NCBI GenBank assembly: GCA_036365455.1
Contig: JAWQUS010000025.1
Coordinates: 23,968,001-24,032,000, forward strand
DNA length: 64,000 nt
Reading direction: 5' to 3'
Origin: Macrosoma leucophasiata
Taxonomy: Eukaryota; Arthropoda; Insecta; Lepidoptera; Hedylidae
Shown here in pieces: positions 11,368 through 20,504 of this stretch; within the stretch, counting starts at the first letter, position 1, and every line of letters starts with the position of its first letter. The position numbers and the translations under genes were made by a program. The notes beneath the pieces are model-generated. The model did no database searches. It saw nothing but the letters and a program-made list of their open reading frames with translations, and was not told the origin of the DNA.

Positions 11368-11556
11368 TAGCGGTCCGGCCCGGTTTCGCGTAGTTTCAAT
11401 GTTACCTAGCCTCTCCTATTCATCTTAACATAATGTTTTATAGCTCAAAGCCTTCCTCAATAAACAGGCTATCTAACATTGAAAGATTTTTTCAAATCGG
11501 ACCCGTAGATCCTGAGATAAAGCAAACAAACAAACTCTTCAGTTTTATAATATTAG
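11368..11556 (-). mobile_element. CTAG-ended Helitron-like element
   Basis: Starts ACTAGCGGTCCGGCCCGG, contains AGCCTTCCTCAATAAACAGG and ends CTTCAGTTTTATAATATTAG. It is the same subfamily as 17943-18298, 34229-34440 and 31813-32018. A SINE-B dimer inserted immediately at its end. Confidence 0.55.
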
Positions 11557-11999
11557 TATAGATTGATAAGCTACTGAAGAGCTCAATTGGAAGAGCGGCT
11601 GGACTAGATTCCCAGTAGGCCGCGAGTTCGAGACTCGTCTGAAGTCAAATTTTTCTTTCCATTTTTCTTTAAAATAAAATATATTTTCACAAGCATGTGT
11701 TAATGCGAAATAATATAAAACAATTATTAAGGGTAAAAGCGACTTCTTTACGATATTCAATAAACTGCAAAGTCTATTATATCGGTTGCCTAACTAGCAT
11801 ACTTGGCAATAGGTGGCGCTGCTGCTACCATAAAGCAATGCAATAAACGTGAAGGAAAGATTTGACAAATCGGGTAGGACTTCAGTAGCTCAATTGGAAG
11901 AGCGGCTGGACTAGATTCCCAGTAGGCCGCGAGTTCGAGTCTCGACTGAAGTCAAATTTTTCTTTCCATTTTTCTTTAAAATAAAATATAGATTGATAA
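11557..11999 (+). mobile_element. SINE-B dimer flanked by 13 bp target-site duplication
   Basis: TATAGATTGATAA occurs at 11557-11569 and 11987-11999, with a 417 bp insert between (TATA on the right may partly belong to the element, so 9 bp is the minimum). The insert begins at a tRNA-like head, runs through the spacer, then a second tRNA-like head; the AGCTCA motifs at 11580 and 11887 are 307 bp apart. The second head folds as a cloverleaf: ACTTCAG acceptor pairing with CTGAAGT, D stem GCTC/GAGC, and T loop TTCGAGT. Box A (TAGCTCAATTGG) and box B (AGTTCGAGTC) are intact and a T-run follows. Confidence 0.85.
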
Positions 12000-12379
12000 C
12001 GTCAATCATCTCTTAGATGTTATTACTTCACTTGACTGACTTGAAAATAATAAAAATATAACTGTTGAAATCAATGTTATTGTTAATTTTAAATTTAACA
12101 AAAACCATAACTACAAAGAGTTCACTATTTCAATGAGTACATTTAAGTACGAGTGTACGTTACGTTAAGTGTTAAATTACTAATCATTCGCACGTTTTCA
12201 TAATGACTATAATTTAACAAATCTTTTGAAAAATATATTTTTTTAATTTTAACTCTTTATATTTTGATAAAATATACCGAAGTGCCAACCACTTAAATTT
12301 CACCCTGCATTTCGACGAGAATATCAGGACAAAAAAGCCAATATTCATCGATGATAAGTCTATACCTCACTATCTTTGT
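12000..12379. other. AT-rich stretch, nothing recognised
   Basis: No frame, repeat copy or RNA gene is visible between the SINE-B dimer and the truncated SINE-B copy. Confidence 0.6.
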
Positions 12380-12472
12380 ATTCTCAGAATTTTTCTTTCC
12401 ATTTTTTCTTTAAAAATAAAATATATTTCACAAGCATGTGTTAATGGGAAATAATATAAAACAATTCTCAGA
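12380..12472 (+). mobile_element. 5'-truncated SINE-B copy with 9 bp target-site duplication
   Basis: ATTCTCAGA lies at 12380-12388 and again at 12464-12472. The 75 bp insert starts within the TTTTTCTTTCCATTT spacer and ends ATAATATAAAACA, the family 3' end. It lacks the tRNA-like head. Loss of the 5' side with an intact 3' end is what target-primed reverse transcription produces. Confidence 0.8.
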
Positions 12473-12657
12473 CTACCTACCAGGAAGATAATTTTCAATA
12501 AAATTTGTCTATTGTTTGATGTAATTTGAATCTCAATTGAAATTATAAAATGGGGAGCAATAAAACGATATCGTAATTGAAAAGACAAAAAACAATTTGA
12601 CTGCGACCCTCAGAAATGAAAAATAATATTGCGAAAGTTGTCTTTGTTATTTAATTA

Positions 12658-12850
12658 CTAGCTGACTCGGCGATCTCCATACCGCAATCTGAGATATTTT
12701 TTTTTCTGTTATTTATTTTTCTGTCAAAATTTAGTCGTACCAACTCAGAACCATTCGTGGGCTCATGCATAAAAACTTTTCTAAAGATCATCACATGACC
12801 AAATGCATAGTTTACGATTCTATTAAGGACATACAGACAAACATTCATTT
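12658..12850 (-). mobile_element. Helitron-like fragment
   Basis: Begins ACTAGCTGACTCGGCGATCT, like the copy at 28408 (ACTAGCTGACTCGGCAAACT), and continues to a CATACAGACAAACA run. It is decayed and the far end is unclear. Confidence 0.45.
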
Positions 12851-12880
12851 TTATATGTTTACTGTTTACATACGAAGCGC

Positions 12881-12958
12881 ACATGGCCCGGCGGCTGGTG
12901 TAGATCATAGGCGATCTACTTGGTTAAGCATTACGGGTGCGGTCGGATGTGTGATGGA
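12881..12958 (+). repeat. (ATT)n-tailed repeat, 5' part only
   Basis: GGCCCGGCGGCTGGTGTAGA and GGTTAAGCATTACGGGTGCG match the head of the family seen complete at 61262-61553. The body and the (ATT)n tail are missing. Confidence 0.6.
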
Positions 12959-13028
12959 TTATTTATTTATTTATTAATATGTGGTCCAATTTTTTTGGTT
13001 TCTATGATACTTATCATGTCTTACATAC

Positions 13029-13072
13029 ATTACCATCTAACCAGAACACGATAGTGCTCAACACTATCATTA
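13029..13072 (-). repeat. SINE-A internal fragment
   Basis: TTACCATCTAACCAGAACACGATAGTGCTCAACACTATCATT (written here as a position range with key motif CACGATAGTGCT) matches the SINE-A middle. Both ends are lost. Confidence 0.6.
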
Positions 13073-13074
13073 AA

Positions 13075-13840
13075 ATTTTGGTTACGGGGTATTGCCAGCA
13101 TGGTCAAGCCATGATATTATTACTCTACTGCCTGTATAAGATGGATAGACATCTTATTTCAGGAAATAAAAAATGGTGCGTAACTACTTTAGATTACATC
13201 ATGGAATAACATCTTAAATCCACTGAAGCTTACTGCATTCATAATTTCTGAAAGCAACGCTTAGAAAATGCACTATCAAAAAGATCAAGTCTTAAGTTGA
13301 AAGTAAATAAAATGGTGGACTACTAATTAAAAATATGGCGACATTTATTCAAACATTGACACTAATTTGCCAACCCTGCAGCTAGTGTTTCTTGACCCGT
13401 TTCTACTTGAAGAGGGCATTACATTGCGGATTTCTCCGGTTGGCGAGCGTGAAAGGCAGATTTTTCCGTAGATATTAACCCTCAGCATCTAGATGTTACT
13501 GATTACATTTTTAGGTCGAGTGGACAATATGAAAGATAATTATTCTGAAATCTCGCAGAGTTGCTTCTAAGCGCGACCTAGTTTTAAGTATTGGATAAAA
13601 TGAAAGTCCGTGTAATTTATAAATTGAAATTGTTATACATATGTTTATGATGCTGTTTTTGAAGCTTTCTTTCTAAAAGTCAAGGCATTCCGTAGAAAAC
13701 GATGAGATTTTTTATTAAAAAACCGAAATATTGTCATAAAAAAGAATATTTGCTCTGGCGGTCGGCTAGATTAGTGTCTAAGCTTTAGAGCCCAAAGATT
13801 CTGACTGTCTACGACCAGTATAAAATGAATTTCATATTTC
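13075..13840. other. Unassigned stretch
   Basis: No gene or named repeat is supported. Short frames here show no motif. Confidence 0.5.
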
Positions 13841-13844
13841 AATG

Positions 13845-14205
13845 CATGGTGAGTGCGCTGTTGATCTGTTCAATATGGTGCCAACGTCTCATTTCTTACA
13901 TCGCACTATCCACCGCAGAGAGAAATTCCATCCTCACCCATTTGATACTTGGTCACTGCTCAGTGCTTGACGGTGTAGTTTTCACGTATGTTTCTGCCCA
14001 GAACGTTTAAATTGTGACACAAACTTCCCTCTGAGGTGTTCTCCCGGTTTTACAATAAGGGCTCTTCAAAATTGGCGTTAAAAGATTCTTCCAGGCCTGG
14101 CAACGCGTTGGCAATTCTCATGGTGTGTGCTAATGTTCATAGGTTACAGTGGCCGCTTTCAATCAGGTAGCCCATCAGCTTGTCTGTCAACCTTATAAAA
14201 TAATA
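13845..14205 (+). pseudogene. Jockey-like LINE 3' end, reverse transcriptase C-terminus relic
   Basis: Translated in mixed frames it matches the C-terminal tail of the minus-strand copy at 47963-48720: a start resembling FDMVP..HFLHRT, then FLPRTxKLWxxLPSEVF, then a tail around GNxxxxxxVCANVHR, followed by a noncoding end close to CAGGTAGCCCATCAGCTTGT. Frameshifts and stops break it. It is 5'-truncated, as most LINE copies are, and ends in an A-rich run near 14205. Confidence 0.65.
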
Positions 14206-14305
14206 AAGTGCTGTCTGTAAAGTCTGTACGGACAATAATTTCACGAGATAACGTCACAAGAAAACATTGATGTAGAATTGCATACTTTTATGAATTGAAT
14301 TAATA

Positions 14306-14650
14306 AATTATGGCAACCCATTATACGTCCCACTGCTGGGCACAAGTCTCTCTCCTCTTTGGGGGGAGGCCTGGACCTCCACCGCGCTGCTCCAATGCGG
14401 ATTGGTGGAGATACGGGTTAGTGGCCAACCCGCTGTCGCATCTTTTCAAACCGGCCATAAGGCCTCCGACAAGGTTTAACGACTGCTATCTATCGAAAGC
14501 AACCGGGATCGATGGCTTAACGTGCCCTCCGAAGCACGGAAACGCGCATTTTAATTTGCCACTAGCGGTCACCCATCACACATCCGACCGCGCCCGTAAT
14601 GCTTAACCGAGTAGATCGTTTATAATCGCAGCCGCCGGGCCAAGTGCGTT
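14306..14650 (-). repeat. (ATT)n-tailed dispersed repeat
   Basis: In plus orientation it runs from ATTATGGCAACCCATTATAC through CCCACTGCTGGGCAC, CCAATGCGGATTGGTGGAGA and AACGTGCCCTCCGAAGCACG to the GCAGCCGCCGGGCC end. Other copies show an (ATT)n tail at the CAACCC side, so the sense strand is minus. This is a very common lepidopteran repeat, possibly a LINE 3' end or a SINE. The 98-codon frame across it is not real coding. Confidence 0.7.
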
Positions 14651-14654
14651 TCAC

Positions 14655-15270
14655 ATCTTCACTTGCTTGAATTGAATTAGTATAAATACCAAGAAATAAA
14701 TGTGCGACACTAGCCGAACATTTAGGCCAATTGTACCTCTCTATCTATCGTTTGTTCCGTACTCTCGCTGACACGCTAAGCTCAGGTATAACGTGACACT
14801 TTTTCTCGCATGCAGCCGGCGTCCATCGATTCATAAGACGTTATCACGTTTAAAAAATTCGCACAGAATTTACTGAGCAATCGCCCACCTTTGAACTCGC
14901 CAGGGATATAAAGCCCAATGTAATGACAGAATGATGGTCCTAATGGATACAAAAGGCAATTCAATGACAAACAGCATGACGTCACGTCGGGATCAGATTC
15001 CGAACAAGATGAAGGTTTGTTTTCACAAAACATCTTGAATTTTTCAGTTGAAAACATTAACAGAGAACATTAACGTCTTCTGTTACCCGGACTCCATTAT
15101 CGGAACAAAGGGAATACTTCGTTGCATATATACAGGATAACATCTATCTCTCCTTTGTATATTGGACATTATATTAGAAGGGAAATTTGGTACACATTTA
15201 TATGAAAGGTAGTAACCGGACTGTAACGAAAAATAGGTCAGTTTTGTACAATTTTGTACATGAAGGTCAA
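14655..15270. other. Unassigned stretch
   Basis: Minus frames of 91 and 106 codons cross this region, but only the part above 15270 shows a known motif. Nothing else is recognised. Confidence 0.5.
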
Positions 15271-15273
15271 TAT

Positions 15274-15640
15274 CGGACAACTGAGAGCACGCCGTGCTTG
15301 GAAGATGGGATGGCGCTAAGGTGTCAAGGCAAGTTGCGTCCCGCAACAAAGGCCTACCCATCTTCCTAGGTATCAATGACATCCGGTCTCCTTCCATCGT
15401 CACGTGCCAGGCCGTTGGGTTCTAATATGGCTGGCACGCCGGCGGTGGAAAGGGCTCGGTGCAGAATGTCATTTAATTGGGCGTGCCTGGTGAATATGCC
15501 GGCACTTCTACCGCAGGAGAGACCATGGTGCCCCAGGCGGTCGACAGCTTTACCACAGGGGCAGCGATGTGGAGCGCAGCAACATGTGCCGAGGCGGAAG
15601 CAAGTAGCGAGCCGGAAGGTGATGTAAATTATTCCATTAT
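15274..15640 (-). pseudogene. Broken restriction-like endonuclease domain of a non-LTR retrotransposon
   Basis: Minus-strand translation gives [19 protein letters not shown], a compact Cys-Cys-His-Cys zinc-finger-like motif, then [28 protein letters not shown] and, after a frameshift near 15370, GRPLLRDATCLDTLAPSH. The arrangement of zinc finger, R-P-D and a following D about a dozen residues later matches the restriction-like endonuclease of R2/NeSL/Hero-type non-LTR elements, where the domain lies after the reverse transcriptase. No reverse transcriptase is found alongside. The exact clade is unknown. The copy is truncated at both ends and frameshifted. Confidence 0.6.
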
Positions 15641-15699
15641 TATGCCATCTTATATATTTTTGAATGATAAAAAAGACTAAAAAAGAGCTGACACTCACA

Positions 15700-16060
15700 T
15701 AAGGTATAAATCTATATCAAGAAAGACCGCGATTCTGTTATTTCTTCATTATTTTGAACTATTACTACGATAGTCGTCCTATAAAGGAGCAAAATAAAAA
15801 ATGGACCGCGTCTGGACCGCGTCTTTCGCGGTCCATATCAAGATAAAAACTGAACCGTGATTACATATTCTCTGAACGTGGTTGCGACACCTAACGAGGT
15901 GCTGTGCGTTCCTGCCACCATAGACGGTGCCGCGCCGTGGTCATGGGACCGGTCCCGAACTGGGTCGCTGGATTAATGTATATTTACATTTATTCCCTGC
16001 GATAAAGCCATGTAATAAAAGGAGAGAGCTTTGTTATATTTACCTTAACAAACCACCTTT
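15700..16060. other. Unassigned stretch
   Basis: A short local repeat (GGACCGCGTC twice near 15801 and 15814, then CGCGGTCC) gives a small inverted repeat. No gene is seen. Confidence 0.5.
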
Positions 16061-16118
16061 AAACAATTACAATATCACAACGAAAACAATATGATTTTAA
16101 CATCACAAACAACACAAT

Positions 16119-16256
16119 GTTTGCAGTATCAGATATCTTTATGCGCGTGAAGAAGGAAGTGTCTTTCATAAACAACCTTTGTTTTCCCTATTTCGATATG
16201 GCGTCATGGAGACCAGGCACGGGAAATATCGATATATACTTAATGACATAGTATTA
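16119..16256 (+). CDS. Small ORF, upstream member of a duplicated pair
   Basis: Encodes 45 codons, beginning MFAVSDIFMRVKKEVSF and passing through NNLCFPYFDMASWRPGTG. The same segment recurs at 18534-18710 with an open frame of 58 codons. Across about 130 shared bases I count three substitutions in the ORF: one changes residue 2 (F/S), one is silent in a valine codon, and one changes D to N. I do not recognise the protein. It may be an exon fragment or part of an unknown repeat, so coding status is uncertain. Confidence 0.25.
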
Positions 16257-16330
16257 GTATGATGACATGATATAGTATTTAATGACATTATTAATGGATT
16301 AATGGTCAAAGCACATTGTTAGAATTTTGT

Positions 16331-16492
16331 CTTTTTGTTTAAGTAATCAATGTGGCAAACAAGCATGTAGTACATTGGTGTTAAGTGATGACTGCAGCCT
16401 ATAGACAGACACCCACACAAAGACCAAGGTCAAAGTGCAGATGCGTTACCACTCCTGAGGCTTAAGGTGTTACGCCTCTGTGCCGGAAATTA
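16331..16492 (-). mobile_element. SINE-A copy, tail half, split by the SINE-B array
   Basis: From a T-rich tail through CAAACAAGCATGTAGTAC to GCCGGAAATTA. The family continues at 17609 after the array, from GACCGGAACACG to ACCACCAGTAG at 17715. The intact halves show a single SINE-A was hit by a SINE-B insertion. Confidence 0.85.
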
Positions 16493-17608
16493 TATTACCA
16501 CCTGTAGTAGCACCTGTAGTATTACCTGTGTAGTAGCTCAATTGGAAGAGCGGCTGGACTAGATTCCCAGTAGGTCGCGAGTTCGAGCCTCGCCTGAAGT
16601 CAAAATTTTTCTTTCATTTCTTTAAAAATAAAAATATATTTCACAAGCATGTGTTAATGCGAAATAATATAAAACAATTATTAAGGGTAAAAGCGACTTC
16701 TTTACGATATTCAATAAACTGAAAAGTCTATTATATCGGTTGCCTAACTAGCATAGTTGGTAATAGATGGCGCTACTGGTACCATAAACCAATGCAATAG
16801 ATGTGAAGGAAAAATTCGACAAATCGGGCAGGGCTTCAGTAGCTCAATTGGAAGAGCGGCTGGACTAGATTCCCAGTAGGTCGCGAGTTCGAGCCTCGCC
16901 TGAAGTCAAAATTTTTCTTTCATTTCTTTAAAAATAAAAATATATTTCACAAGCATGTGTTAATGCGAAATAATATAAAACAATTATTAAGGGTAAAAGC
17001 GACTTCTTTACGATATTCAATAAACTGAAAAGTCTATTATATCGGTTGCCTAACTAGCATAGTTGGTAATAGATGGCGCTACTGGTACCATAAACCAATG
17101 CAATAGATGTGAAGGAAAAATTCGACAAATCGGGCAGGGCTTCAGTAGCTCAATTGGAAGAGCGGCTGGACTAGATTCCCAGTAGGTCGCGAGTTCGAGC
17201 CTCGCCTGAAGTCAAAATTTTTCTTTCATTTCTTTAAAAATAAAAATATATTTCACAAGCATGTGTTAATGCGAAATAATATAAAACAATTATTAAGGGT
17301 AAAAGCGACTTCTTTACGATATTCAATAAACTGAAAAGTCTATTATATCGGTTGCCTAACTAGCATAGTTGGTAATAGATGGCGCTACTGGTACCATAAA
17401 CCAATGCAATAGATGTGAAGGAAAAATTCGACAAATCGGGCAGGGCTTCAGTAGCTCAATTGGAAGAGCGGCTGGACTAGATTCCCAGTAGGTCGCGAGT
17501 TCGAGCCTCGCCTGAAGTCAAAATTTTTCTTTCATTTCTTTAAAAATAAAAATATATTTCACAAGCATGTGTTAATGCGAAATAATATAAAACAATTATT
17601 ACCACCTG
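16493..17608 (+). mobile_element. SINE-B array of about 3.5 units of 306 bp in a SINE-A
   Basis: TATTACCACCTG stands at 16493-16504 and 17597-17608 as a 12 bp target-site duplication. After a short filler the array begins with a tRNA-like head. TAGCTCA occurs at 16534, 16840, 17146 and 17452, exactly 306 bp apart, and by eye the units are identical. It ends AATAATATAAAACAATT, the family 3' end. Each unit holds a cloverleaf with box A TAGCTCAATTGG, box B AGTTCGAGCC, 7 bp acceptor, T stem GCGAG/CTCGC and a TTTTT pol III stop just downstream. The anticodon loop would read AGA but lacks the long variable arm of tRNA-Ser. Identity implies very recent amplification. Confidence 0.9.
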
Positions 17609-17715
17609 ACCGGAACACGATAGTGCTGAACACTACCGTTTAGCGGCAATTATATTAGGTAATGCGGTGGTGCCTACGCCCGCGAGCTCCGCCACTGGAG
17701 CTCTACCACCAGTAG
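17609..17715 (-). mobile_element. SINE-A copy, head half, right of the SINE-B array
   Basis: Runs from GACCGGAACACGATAGTG to CTACCACCAGTAG and completes the element interrupted at 16493. Confidence 0.85.
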
Positions 17716-17794
17716 AAATGTTATAAAAAAGTATCGTGTCATAAGTTTATTTTTCTCAAAAGCACATACGAGTGAATTAAGTATTAAACATATT

Positions 17795-17945
17795 TGACTT
17801 CGGGCAGGAGGACTTGTGGGCTTCGGTAACTTAGTGGTAATAGCGGCTGGATTGGTAATCCTGAGGTCGCAGGTTTATTACCTGCCCGAGATCAAATTCT
17901 TATTTCCATAATTATTTTCTTTAATTTCTAAAAAGCAACTTTTAT
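17795..17945 (+). mobile_element. tRNA-like element, type 2, with inverted 5' piece
   Basis: A short minus-orientation piece, TTTGACTTCGGGCAGGA, is directly followed by a plus-orientation tRNA-like sequence GGCTTCGGTAACTTAGTGG through CCTGAGGTCGCAGG and CTGCCCGAGATC. It continues with the TTCTTATTTCC spacer shared with SINE-B. Box B is damaged (TTTATTACC). Two other type 2 elements are also head-to-head. Confidence 0.65.
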
Positions 17946-18298
17946 ATATGGACTAGCGGCTCGCCCCGGCTACCCGCGCGTGCAATGTTACCTACCCTGT
18001 CCTATCCGTCTTAGCGTGATAATTATAGATATAGCCTAAAGTCTTCCTCGATATCTTATATAGTTTAGGCTGTGTACGCAAAATAAGTAACTTTTCGGGT
18101 TGATTTTTTACACCTTGTGTCCCAAAACCCTGATATCGTATGGAACCCTATTTTTTTCCAAAATAAAATATAACCTATGTTACCCGTGGATAATACAGCT
18201 TTCGAATAAAGTAAGAATTTTTAAAATCGGGCCAGTAGTTTTTGAGCCTATTCAGTACAACCAAACAAACAAAGTTTTCCTTTTTATAATATAAAGTA
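17946..18298 (-). mobile_element. CTAG-ended Helitron-like element with an insertion
   Basis: Starts GACTAGCGGCTCGCCCCGGC, contains TAAAGTCTTCCTCGATATC, and ends CTTTTTATAATATAAAGTA. Between about 18060 and 18190 extra sequence separates parts that are contiguous in the copies at 11368 and 34229. Confidence 0.5.
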
Positions 18299-18432
18299 TG
18301 TATGTATGTATCTTCACGCCAGGTCCCTAACGGGGTAGGCAGAGAGTGTAGAGCGCCAGACATCCCGGTTCTGACAAACCTCTCGTGCCTCGTCTACCTT
18401 CATCATTCTCTTCATACATGCACCCTGATATA
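18299..18432 (+). repeat. Dispersed repeat, GGTAGGCAGAGAGTGT family
   Basis: Opens with (GTAT)n then CTTCACGCCAGGTCCC, GGGGTAGGCAGAGAGTGT and CATCATTCTCTTCATACATG. Copies or fragments lie at 26485-26640, 33412-33485, 25940-26060 (minus) and 46590-46693 (minus). Confidence 0.7.
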
Positions 18433-18533
18433 AAGTGTAGATATAATCTTGGCCACACTTACATACATACTTGATCTTCAAACCATAACCAATACAAAGC
18501 TGCAAAAACAATTCAACATCACAAACAAAGACA

Positions 18534-18710
18534 ATGTCTGCAGTATCAGATATCTTTATGCGCGTGAAGAAGGAAGTATCTTTCATAAACAACCTTTGTT
18601 TTCCCTATTTCAATATGGCGTCATGGAGACCAGGCACGGGAAATATCGATATATCCAGTATTAATGACGTAGTTTCTATTGTCTCAAACAAAATCATTGT
18701 ACTTTTTTAA
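18534..18710 (+). CDS. Small ORF, downstream member of a duplicated pair
   Basis: An ATG at 18534 opens 58 codons starting MSAVSDIFMRVKKEVSFIN and passing NLCFPYFNMASWRPGTG. It matches the ORF at 16119 nearly base for base, then diverges after the codons for NIDI. No signal peptide or known motif is visible. Both copies keep the frame open, which is suggestive but weak over 45 codons. Confidence 0.28.
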   Translation: MSAVSDIFMRVKKEVSFINNLCFPYFNMASWRPGTGNIDISSINDVVSIVSNKIIVLF

Positions 18711-18740
18711 GTAACGAAGGTAGCAAACCAGCATGTACAT

Positions 18741-19027
18741 GTGGTAGAGCTCCAGTGACGGAGATCGCGGGCGTATGCACCTCCACATTACCTAATATAC
18801 TCGTACTTGCCGCTAAATGTTAGTGTTCAGCACTATCGTGTTCCGGTCAGGTGGTAATGTACGGCCTTGCGAATTCCGGCACAGAGGCATAATACCTTAG
18901 GCCTGAGGAGTGGTAACGCATCTGCATTTTGACCTTGGTCTTTGTGAAAGTGTCTTTAGGCTGCAGTCATCACTTAACATCAATGTGAATTGCATGCTTG
19001 TTTGCCACTTCCATTACATAAAAAAAT
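18741..19027 (+). mobile_element. SINE-A copy, near full length
   Basis: From GTGGTAGAGCTCCAGTGACG to GCCACTTCCATTACATAAAA. A short minus-orientation tail fragment (GTAGCAAACCAGCATGTAC) directly precedes it, making a small inverted junction. Confidence 0.85.
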
Positions 19028-19459
19028 AGAAACAAGTACTGAGCATTCTGTATATACATATATGTCCCATGACTCACCAGTCATCTTGTATATCAAGATA
19101 GATTGACATAAATAAGCAAGGTATAGAAATATCACAAAGTTCTGACAGTAAACAGGAAAATGTTGAACTACGTGAAAGCTATTTTATGGGAGTAATAAGT
19201 AGCAATAACATGGGATAGGACATGTCAGTGTATACGTGCGTGGTCGCCTGTCATAGAATTTGATGGTTTAGGACAGCGAGAGAGCGAGATAATACCAAAA
19301 ATCAGCCAAGTACAAGTTGTGACTTCACTTGAAACGCGAAAGGTCATTCACTCATCACGAAATCTCATAAACTAGAAGTGCTGGGAGTTTTAAATTGTGA
19401 GATTCTTTTTAAAACATAGGTGGTCATTTAGGTGGGATATTGCGGCATTTGTAAGTTTT

Positions 19460-19634
19460 TACTGGTGGTGAACTCCAGTGATGGCGGCATAGAGGCATAA
19501 CACCTTAGGCCTCAAGAGTGGTAACACATCTGCATTTTGACCTTGGTCTTTGTGAGGGTGTCTATAGGCAGCAGTCATCACTTAACGTCAATGTGAACTG
19601 CATGCTTGTTTGCCACTTTCATAACATACAAAAA
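19460..19634 (+). mobile_element. SINE-A copy with internal deletion
   Basis: The head TACTGGTGGTGAACTCCAGT jumps straight to CGGCATAGAGGCATAACACC, losing about 110 bp of the middle; the tail is complete. Confidence 0.8.
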
Positions 19635-19639
19635 GTAAT

Positions 19640-19682
19640 GTAGGTAAACTTGACAAGCCGGGGCGGGCTGCTAGTATTAGAT
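19640..19682 (+). repeat. Helitron-like 3' end fragment
   Basis: GACAAGCCGGGGCGGGCTGC followed by TAGTATTAG is the GC hairpin plus CTAG end of the family at 31813-32018. Confidence 0.45.
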
Positions 19683-19758
19683 ATTTATCCAACATTCACA
19701 TATTATTTCCTACAATAATATCAAAACAGTTTGTTTATAATTATAAAGAAATACATGA

Positions 19759-20103
19759 TTTTTTATGTTACAAATGTGGCAAATAAGCATGCAGTTCACA
19801 TAGATGTTAATTAAGATTGCAACCTATAGACATCTACACAAAAACCAGAGGTCAAAATGGAGATACGTTCCCACCCCTGACTTTACGTACTTGACTTAAA
19901 CTCCTAAGTCCCCTTAATAGATGGGGCAAAGGTCGTTCGGTTTTCCAAGTTCACACCCCTGAGACCTACGTTATTATGTCTCTGTGATAGTCATTACGAG
20001 GCCACACATTACCATTTAACCGGAACACAATGCCTAGTGCTGAACTACCATTTGGCGATAGATTGATTAGGTAATGCGATGGTGATAGCCTACACCCTCG
20101 CAC
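19759..20103 (-). mobile_element. Old SINE-A copy with a 74 bp insertion
   Basis: The degenerate SINE-A is interrupted at 19881-19954 by a 74 bp segment flanked by ACCCCTGA at 19873-19880 and 19955-19962. The insertion contains CCCCTTAATAGATGGGGC, a small palindrome. Confidence 0.7.
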
Positions 20104-20194
20104 AATAAATGTGCTGCTGTTGTGATCAATAGAAAATAACACAATACAATTTTACTGATACTATGTTGTTATGTTTGCAGGTATGTATTGCTAT

Positions 20195-20395
20195 GTTTGC
20201 AACTTGTGACGTCATCACCGACGGAATCGTCAACTCGAGGGAATTGAGTCCCCAGAGTTATTTACTTGATTTACGGGTTCACATAAAACACGGCATACCC
20301 TATGACATTCGTCTAGCGTTGTATCTAAATGACAGGTGGCGCCTTCAATTTGTTTTTATGCTTTAATTTCAAGTTTTTCATTCATATAGTGTGGT
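20195..20395 (+). repeat. Dispersed repeat, GGTGGCGCC...TAATTTCAAG family
   Basis: GACGTCATC, GACATTCGTCTAGCG, CAGGTGGCGCC and CTTTAATTTCAAGTTTTTCA match the order in 23575-23785. The 67-codon frame at 20163 is not kept in the other copy. Confidence 0.55.
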
Positions 20396-20504
20396 GCTAG
20401 GTTGGTAATACTGAACTTCTTACTGCAACTGAGTTTTTTTTTAATTTAAAATGTCAAACGAGTAAAGGAGAATGATACTGCTATCCAGACTTAACTCAGG
20501 AGCA

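Noticed and set aside
14310..14606. 98-codon frame and similar frames at 48758, 61266 and 62811
   Set aside because: They are translations of the (ATT)n-tailed repeat, with different frames and stops in each copy.
16534..17520. Functional tRNA genes in the SINE-B array
   Set aside because: The cloverleaf is good, but the anticodon stem has a mismatch or an enlarged loop, the AGA anticodon would need a long variable arm, and the sequence spreads as insertions with target duplications.
16534..17596. CRISPR array
   Set aside because: The 306 bp unit has no short repeat with unique spacers, and the DNA is clearly eukaryotic.
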